DNA of 9,897 bases, from positions 1 through 9,897 of the forward strand of contig DATAYA010000329.1 in the NCBI GenBank assembly GCA_036272815.1. The letters are read 5' to 3'. Position 1 is the first letter of the stretch. Every line of letters begins with the position of its first letter. Below, piece after piece: positions 5,722 through 9,897 of this stretch. Under the pieces are notes generated by a model, which was not told the origin of the DNA, did not search any database, and was given only the letters and a program-made list of their open reading frames with translations. A program made the translations under genes and the position numbers. Origin of the DNA: DATAYA01 sp036272815. Its GTDB lineage: Bacteria; Pseudomonadota; Alphaproteobacteria; Acetobacterales; Acetobacteraceae.

Positions 5722-7551
5722 GTGCCTCCCCTCCTCAGCATCGAAGGCCTCATCGTCCGCTTCGCGACCGAGCGGGGAGCGTTCACCGCCGTCTCCGGCC
5801 TCGATCTCGCGATCGCCGAGGGCGAGACCGTCGCGGTGGTGGGCGAGAGCGGCTCGGGCAAGTCGGTCACCGCGCTGGCGGCCACAAGGCTGCTCGATTT
5901 CGGCGGCGGCCGGATCGCGGCCGGCGCGATCCGCTTCCGCGACCGCAAGGGCGAGCTGCGCGACCTCGCGCACGAGACCCAGGAGACGATGCGCGCGATC
6001 CGCGGCCCCGAGATCGCGATGGTGTTCCAGGAGCCGATGACCAGCCTCAACCCGGTGCTGCGGGTCGGCGAGCAGATCGCCGAGGCGATCATGCTGCATC
6101 GCGACATGGCCCGCGCCGCCGCGATGGCGGAGACGCGGCGGATGCTCGACCTCGTGCGCATCCCCGACGCGGCGCGGCAACTCGCGCGCTACCCGTTCCA
6201 GCTCTCGGGCGGGATGCGCCAGCGGGTGATGATCGCGATGGCGCTGTCCTGCCGCCCGCGCCTGCTGATCGCCGACGAGCCGACGACCGCCCTCGACGTC
6301 ACCGTGCAGGCGCAGGTGCTGCGCCTGATGCGCGGGTTGCAGCAAGACCTCGGCATGGCGCTGCTATTCATCACGCACGACATGGGCGTGGTCGCCGAGG
6401 TCGCCGACCGGGTCGCGGTGATGCGCCGCGGCGAGAAGCTGGAGGAGGGCGAGGCGGTCGCGATCTTCGACCACCCGACGCATCCCTATACACGCGCACT
6501 GCTCGCCGCCGTCCCGACGCTGGGCACCCTCGCCGCCGAGCCCCTGCCGGCGCCGTTCCCGAGCCCCGACCCCGGCGCTCCGCCGCCCGCCCCGCAGGCG
6601 ACGGTGCGCGACAACGCGGCCGCCGTGCTCACCGTCGAGGGCCTGGTCACGCGCTTCTCCGTCCGGCGCGGGCTGTTCGCACGCACGGTCGGGCGCATCC
6701 ATGCGGTCGAGCATGTCAGCTTCGCGATCCATCCGGGCGAGACGCTGGCGCTGGTCGGCGAGAGCGGCTGCGGCAAGTCGAGCACCGGGCGCAGCATCAT
6801 CCGCCTGGAGCAGCCCGAGGCCGGCCGCATCCTGCTCGACGGCACCGATGTCAGCACGCTCGACGGCCCGCGCGAGGCCCTGTTGCGGCGGGCGGTGCAA
6901 TACGTGTTCCAGGACCCGTTCGCATCCCTCGACCCGCGCCTGACGGTCGGCTTCTCGATCGCCGAGCCGATCACCACCAACCGTCTCGCCGCGGGGGCAG
7001 CGGTCGAGCGGCGGGTGCGCGCGCTGCTGCAGCAGGTCGGCCTGCCGCCCGAGCACAGCGGCCGCTATCCGCACGAGCTCTCCGGCGGCCAGCGGCAGCG
7101 CGTGTGCATCGCCCGCGCGCTTGCCTCCGAGCCACGGCTCATCATCGCCGACGAGGCGGTGGCGGCACTCGACGTCTCGATCCGCGCGCAGGTGGTGAAC
7201 CTGATGATGGCGTTGCAGGCGCAGCATGGGCTCGCCTGGCTGTTCATCTCGCACGACATGGCGGTGGTGGAACGTGTCGCGCATCGCGTCGCCGTGATGT
7301 ATCTCGGCCAGATCGTCGAGATCGGGCCGCGCCAGGCGGTGATGGGCGACCCGCAGCACGCCTACACGCGCCGGCTGCTCGCCGCCGTCCCGGTTGCCGA
7401 TCCGCGACGGCGGGGGCACGATCGCGGGCTCGACGACAGCGAGGTGCCGTCGCCCTTGCGTGCCCTCGACGATCCGCCCACGGTCGCGCCGCTGGTCCAG
7501 GTCGGCCCCGACCATTTCGTCGCGCGCCACCGCGTCGGCGGACTTTACTGA
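5722..7551 (+). CDS. gsiA: GsiA-like fused double ATP-binding subunit of a peptide ABC importer
   Basis: 609-aa cytoplasmic ATPase with two complete nucleotide-binding domains in one chain, the GsiA arrangement (E. coli GsiA is about 620 aa). Domain 1: Walker A GESGSGKS (41-48), signature LSGGMRQR (161-168), Walker B LLIADEP with Asp185-Glu186, H-loop His219. Domain 2: Walker A GESGCGKS (346-353), signature LSGGQRQR (453-460), Walker B IIADEAVAALD with Asp477-Glu478, H-loop His511. Both halves end with oppDF-type tails (HPYTRALLAAVP and AYTRRLLAAVP). QEPMTSLNPV and the VGPDHFVA ending also match GsiA as I recall it. Both ATP sites look intact. GTG 5722 is chosen because it leaves the 10-13 residues that normally precede the first strand; no ATG or GTG nearer the domain fits and upstream sequence in this frame is arginine-rich shadow. 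No Shine-Dalgarno is visible. gsiB starts 40 bp downstream. Confidence 0.95.
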   Translation: MPPLLSIEGLIVRFATERGAFTAVSGLDLAIAEGETVAVVGESGSGKSVTALAATRLLDFGGGRIAAGAIRFRDRKGELRDLAHETQETMRAIRGPEIAMVFQEPMTSLNPVLRVGEQIAEAIMLHRDMARAAAMAETRRMLDLVRIPDAARQLARYPFQLSGGMRQRVMIAMALSCRPRLLIADEPTTALDVTVQAQVLRLMRGLQQDLGMALLFITHDMGVVAEVADRVAVMRRGEKLEEGEAVAIFDHPTHPYTRALLAAVPTLGTLAAEPLPAPFPSPDPGAPPPAPQATVRDNAAAVLTVEGLVTRFSVRRGLFARTVGRIHAVEHVSFAIHPGETLALVGESGCGKSSTGRSIIRLEQPEAGRILLDGTDVSTLDGPREALLRRAVQYVFQDPFASLDPRLTVGFSIAEPITTNRLAAGAAVERRVRALLQQVGLPPEHSGRYPHELSGGQRQRVCIARALASEPRLIIADEAVAALDVSIRAQVVNLMMALQAQHGLAWLFISHDMAVVERVAHRVAVMYLGQIVEIGPRQAVMGDPQHAYTRRLLAAVPVADPRRRGHDRGLDDSEVPSPLRALDDPPTVAPLVQVGPDHFVARHRVGGLY

Positions 7552-7575
7552 TGTGCCAAATCGTTTGATCTGTTC

Positions 7576-7582
7576 GGGAGGA
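7576..7582 (+). promoter_or_regulatory. Strong ribosome binding site of gsiB
   Basis: GGGAGGA lies 9 bases before the ATG at 7592. It abuts the alternative in-frame ATG at 7583 with no spacing, so it decides the start in favour of 7592. It is the clearest Shine-Dalgarno sequence in the window and fits the need to make more periplasmic binding protein than ATPase or permease. Confidence 0.8.
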
Positions 7583-7591
7583 ATGGAACCC

Positions 7592-9148
7592 ATGTCGAGC
7601 TTCGACCTGTCCCGCCGCAGCCTGCTCGGCGGCAGTGCCGCGATCGGCGCCACGCTTGCCTTCGCCGGGCTCGCGGAGGCGCAGAACGCGTCCGGCACGA
7701 TGACGGTCGGCGTGCCGGCGACGCTCACCACGCTCGACCCGGCGAACGCCAATGACACGCTGAGCCAGTCCGTCGCGCGGCTGCTGCTGGAAGGGCTGCT
7801 CGGCTTCGACAAGGACATGAAGGTCATCCCGCTGCTGGCCGAGAGCTACGAGGCGAGCGAGGACGCGAAGGAATTCACCTTCCATCTGCGGAAGGGGATA
7901 AAATTCCAGGACGGCACGCCGTTCGACGCCAGCGCGGTCAAGGTCAACTTCGAGCGCGTCGCCGACCCGTCGAACCACCTGAAGCGGCAGAGCCTGCTGG
8001 CGACGCTCGATCATGTCGAGGTGGTCGATCCCTACACCGCGAAATGCGTGCTTCGGCAGCCGTTCGGCGCCTTCATCCCGACGATCGCGCACCCGGCGCT
8101 GCAACTGCTGAGCCCGGCGGCACTGAAGAAGTATGGCGCGCAGATCGGACGCAATCCGGTCGGCACCGGCCCGTTCCGGTTCGTCCGCTGGTCGCCCGAT
8201 ACGCTGGAGGTCGCGGCCCACCCGAACTACTGGCAGAAGGGCCTGCCGCACATGAAGAGCGTCACGGTGCGCAGCAACCCCGAGGACGGGCCGCGCATCG
8301 CGATGCTGCAGGCGGGCGAGGCGCAGTTCATCTACCCGGTGCCGGCGCCGATGGTGAAACTGGTACAGAACAGCCCGAAGCTGGCACTGGTCGACGATCC
8401 CTCGATCATCGTCAACTACGTGGCGATGAATGTGACGAAGAAGCCCTATAGCGATTTGCGCGTGCGCCAGGCGCTCAACCATGCGATCGACAAGCAGGCG
8501 TTCATCAAGATTGTCTTCAACGGCTACGCGAAGCCGCTGCTCTCGGCTCAGCCGCCGAAGGTGACGTTCTACGCCGAGCAGCCGGCCTATGACTACGACC
8601 CGAAGAAGGCACGCGCGCTGCTCGCCGCGGCCGGATACAAGGACGGCTTCGAGACGACGATCTGGGCCTCGACGCAGACGCAGTCGATCCAGGCGATGCA
8701 GTTCATCCAGCAGCAGTTCGCGGCCGTCGGCATCAAGGTCAACGTGGTGCCTCTCGAATCCGGCGTGCTCGACAGCCGCATCTGGTCGGTGCAGAAGGCC
8801 GAGGATTCGAAGCTCGAACTCTATTACGGCGGCTGGTCGTCCTCGACCGGCGATGCGGACTGGGCGCTGCGGCCGCTGTTCTGGAGCAAGGGCGGACCGC
8901 CCACGCTCTACAATGTCGGCTACTACAGCAACCCGGACGTGGACCGCGACCTCGAAGGCGCGTTGCAGACCGCAGATCCGGCCAAGCGCGGCACGCTCTA
9001 CGCCGACGCGCAGAAGCGGATCGTGGCCGACGCGGCGTGGGTATTCCTGGTCGTGCAGGACGTGCTCGCCGGACGCGACAAGAGGCTGGCCGACGCCTGG
9101 CGGCTGCCGGATGGCGGCCTGCTCGTCGACGCGGCCCGAATGACCTGA
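7592..9148 (+). CDS. gsiB: GsiB-like periplasmic peptide/glutathione-binding protein, Tat-type signal
   Basis: 518-aa family 5 extracellular solute-binding protein (DppA/OppA/GsiB), delivering a peptide to the GsiCD-type permease. The N-terminus has a twin-arginine motif, LSRRSLLGG (6-14, Arg8-Arg9), a hydrophobic stretch and a likely cleavage after AEA (residue 30), so export is predicted to be by Tat. The mature part starts with the family pattern TLDPANANDTLSQ (47-59), then KGIKFQDGTPFDASAVKVNF (101-120), DPSNHLKR (125-132) and NPVGTGPFRFV (188-198). Near the C-terminus, GGWSSSTGDADWALRPLF matches the equivalent GsiB segment closely as I recall it. Length and order (after gsiA, before gsiC) agree with the E. 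coli gsi operon. Glutathione is therefore a candidate ligand, but related proteins bind other peptides, so specificity is inferred. Confidence 0.94.
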   Translation: MSSFDLSRRSLLGGSAAIGATLAFAGLAEAQNASGTMTVGVPATLTTLDPANANDTLSQSVARLLLEGLLGFDKDMKVIPLLAESYEASEDAKEFTFHLRKGIKFQDGTPFDASAVKVNFERVADPSNHLKRQSLLATLDHVEVVDPYTAKCVLRQPFGAFIPTIAHPALQLLSPAALKKYGAQIGRNPVGTGPFRFVRWSPDTLEVAAHPNYWQKGLPHMKSVTVRSNPEDGPRIAMLQAGEAQFIYPVPAPMVKLVQNSPKLALVDDPSIIVNYVAMNVTKKPYSDLRVRQALNHAIDKQAFIKIVFNGYAKPLLSAQPPKVTFYAEQPAYDYDPKKARALLAAAGYKDGFETTIWASTQTQSIQAMQFIQQQFAAVGIKVNVVPLESGVLDSRIWSVQKAEDSKLELYYGGWSSSTGDADWALRPLFWSKGGPPTLYNVGYYSNPDVDRDLEGALQTADPAKRGTLYADAQKRIVADAAWVFLVVQDVLAGRDKRLADAWRLPDGGLLVDAARMT

Positions 9149-9169
9149 GCGGGCGGAGCGCCGGGCCAC

Positions 9170-9897
9170 TTGACCGCGTTCGTCCTCCGCCGCCTCGGCG
9201 GCAGCATCCCGGTGCTGCTCTGCGTCTCGCTGTTCGCGTTCGGCTTCGTCCGGCTGCTGCCGGGCGATCCGGCGCGGCTGCTCGCGGGGCCTGACGCGAC
9301 GCTCGCGGAGGTGAACCTGGTGCGGCAATCGCTCGGGCTCGATCACCCGCTCTGGCAGCAATACGTGCGCTACATCGTGCAGACCGCACAGGGGAGGCTT
9401 GGCAATTCGTCGCGCACCGGGCAGCCGGTGGCCCGTGTGATCGGCGAACGCTTCATGCCGACGCTCTGGCTCACCGTGGTCGCGATGGTCTGGTCGACAG
9501 TGCTCGGCGTGCTGCTCGGCGTGATCTCCGGCGTGCGCCGCGGGCGATGGCAGGATCAGGCGGGCATGGTGCTTGCGGTCTCCGGCATTTCCTTCCCCGC
9601 GTTCTGGCTCGGGCTGCTGCTGATCGACCTGTTCGCGGTCCGGCTGCACTGGCTGCCCACCGGCGGCGATGCCGGATGGCGCAGCTTCATCCTGCCCGGC
9701 TTCACTCTCGGCGTCGCGGTCGCGGCGGTGATGGCACGGTTCACGCGGTCGGCTTTCGTCGAGGTGGTGTCGGAGGATTACGTGCGCACCGCACGGATGA
9801 AGGGCGTGCCCGAGCGCCGCGTCGTCTGGCACCACACGCTGCGCAACGCGCTGATCCCGGTCATCACGATGACCGGCCTGCAATTCGGTTTTTTGCT
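9170..9897 (+). CDS. gsiC: GsiC-like ABC peptide importer permease, 3' end outside window
   Basis: Inner-membrane permease of the DppB/GsiC type; about 242 of roughly 306 residues are visible and the frame is open at the window end. TM1 lies at about 8-30 and is followed by LLPGDPARLLAGP (29-41), the N-terminal signature. VRQSLGLDHPLWQQY (51-65), ERFMPTLWLT (93-102), SGISFPAFWLG (138-148) and AAVMARFTRSAF (185-196) match GsiC closely as recalled. The cytoplasmic EAA loop that contacts the ATPase is present at about 202-230, with EDYVRTARMKGVPERR and RNALIP. Start: TTG at 9170, 21 bases after the gsiB stop, with GGCGGAG at 9152-9158 upstream. It gives the expected N-terminus MTAFVLRRLG; no ATG or GTG fits. 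A gsiD-like second permease is expected next. Confidence 0.94.
   Translation, partial: MTAFVLRRLGGSIPVLLCVSLFAFGFVRLLPGDPARLLAGPDATLAEVNLVRQSLGLDHPLWQQYVRYIVQTAQGRLGNSSRTGQPVARVIGERFMPTLWLTVVAMVWSTVLGVLLGVISGVRRGRWQDQAGMVLAVSGISFPAFWLGLLLIDLFAVRLHWLPTGGDAGWRSFILPGFTLGVAVAAVMARFTRSAFVEVVSEDYVRTARMKGVPERRVVWHHTLRNALIPVITMTGLQFGFL

Noticed and set aside
4322..6040. Long plus-strand ORF (572 codons) over the sulfotransferase.
   Set aside because: Low-complexity His/Arg/Gly-rich shadow of the sulfotransferase, whose catalytic motifs are unambiguous on the minus strand.
7244..9883. Very long minus-strand ORF (879 codons) opposite gsiB and gsiC.
   Set aside because: Its product is rich in Arg, His, Asp and Gln with no recognisable domain, and it lies antisense to clear gsiA/gsiB/gsiC coding. 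Strong G+C third-position bias removes stop codons from the opposite strand.

Overview
The window is strongly G+C-rich, with codon third positions almost always G or C. Its gene families (MlrC-type M81 peptidase, Tat-exported family 5 solute-binding protein, Gsi-type peptide importer) fit an alphaproteobacterium, possibly of the Rhodospirillales/Acetobacteraceae. That placement is an inference from composition and gene content; no rRNA, tRNA or other marker gene is present. I see no CRISPR array, insertion sequence or RNA gene.

Layout. (1) Bases 2-3404, plus strand: three tightly packed catabolic genes. They are an MlrC-like M81 metallopeptidase whose N-terminus lies left of the window, a fold-type III PLP enzyme of the D-threonine aldolase/D-serine dehydratase family (ATGA overlap with the peptidase), and a fumarylacetoacetate-hydrolase (FAH) family protein. 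(2) Bases 3414-5673, minus strand: a membrane methyltransferase of the isoprenylcysteine carboxyl methyltransferase (ICMT) type, a two-domain sulfotransferase, and a probable small hypothetical gene overlapping the sulfotransferase start by ATGA. A 15-bp tandem repeat lies between the sulfotransferase and the methyltransferase. (3) Bases 5722-9897, plus strand: a GsiABC-like ABC importer in the order gsiA (fused double ATPase), gsiB (periplasmic binding protein) and gsiC (permease, cut by the window end). A gsiD-like second permease is expected just beyond.

Working model. The importer brings in a peptide such as glutathione or another short, modified peptide. The peptidase and the two small-molecule enzymes would process it, perhaps through a D-configured beta-hydroxy amino acid to a 2-oxo acid and then by C-C cleavage or decarboxylation. 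Peptidase next to importer parallels the iaaA-gsiABCD order of Escherichia coli, but here an inverted module of unrelated function (sulfation/methylation) sits between the two halves. The least explained parts are the small ORF at 5401-5673, the unassigned N-terminal domain of the sulfotransferase, and the apparently leaderless GTG start of gsiA with a promoter-like sequence at the right distance.
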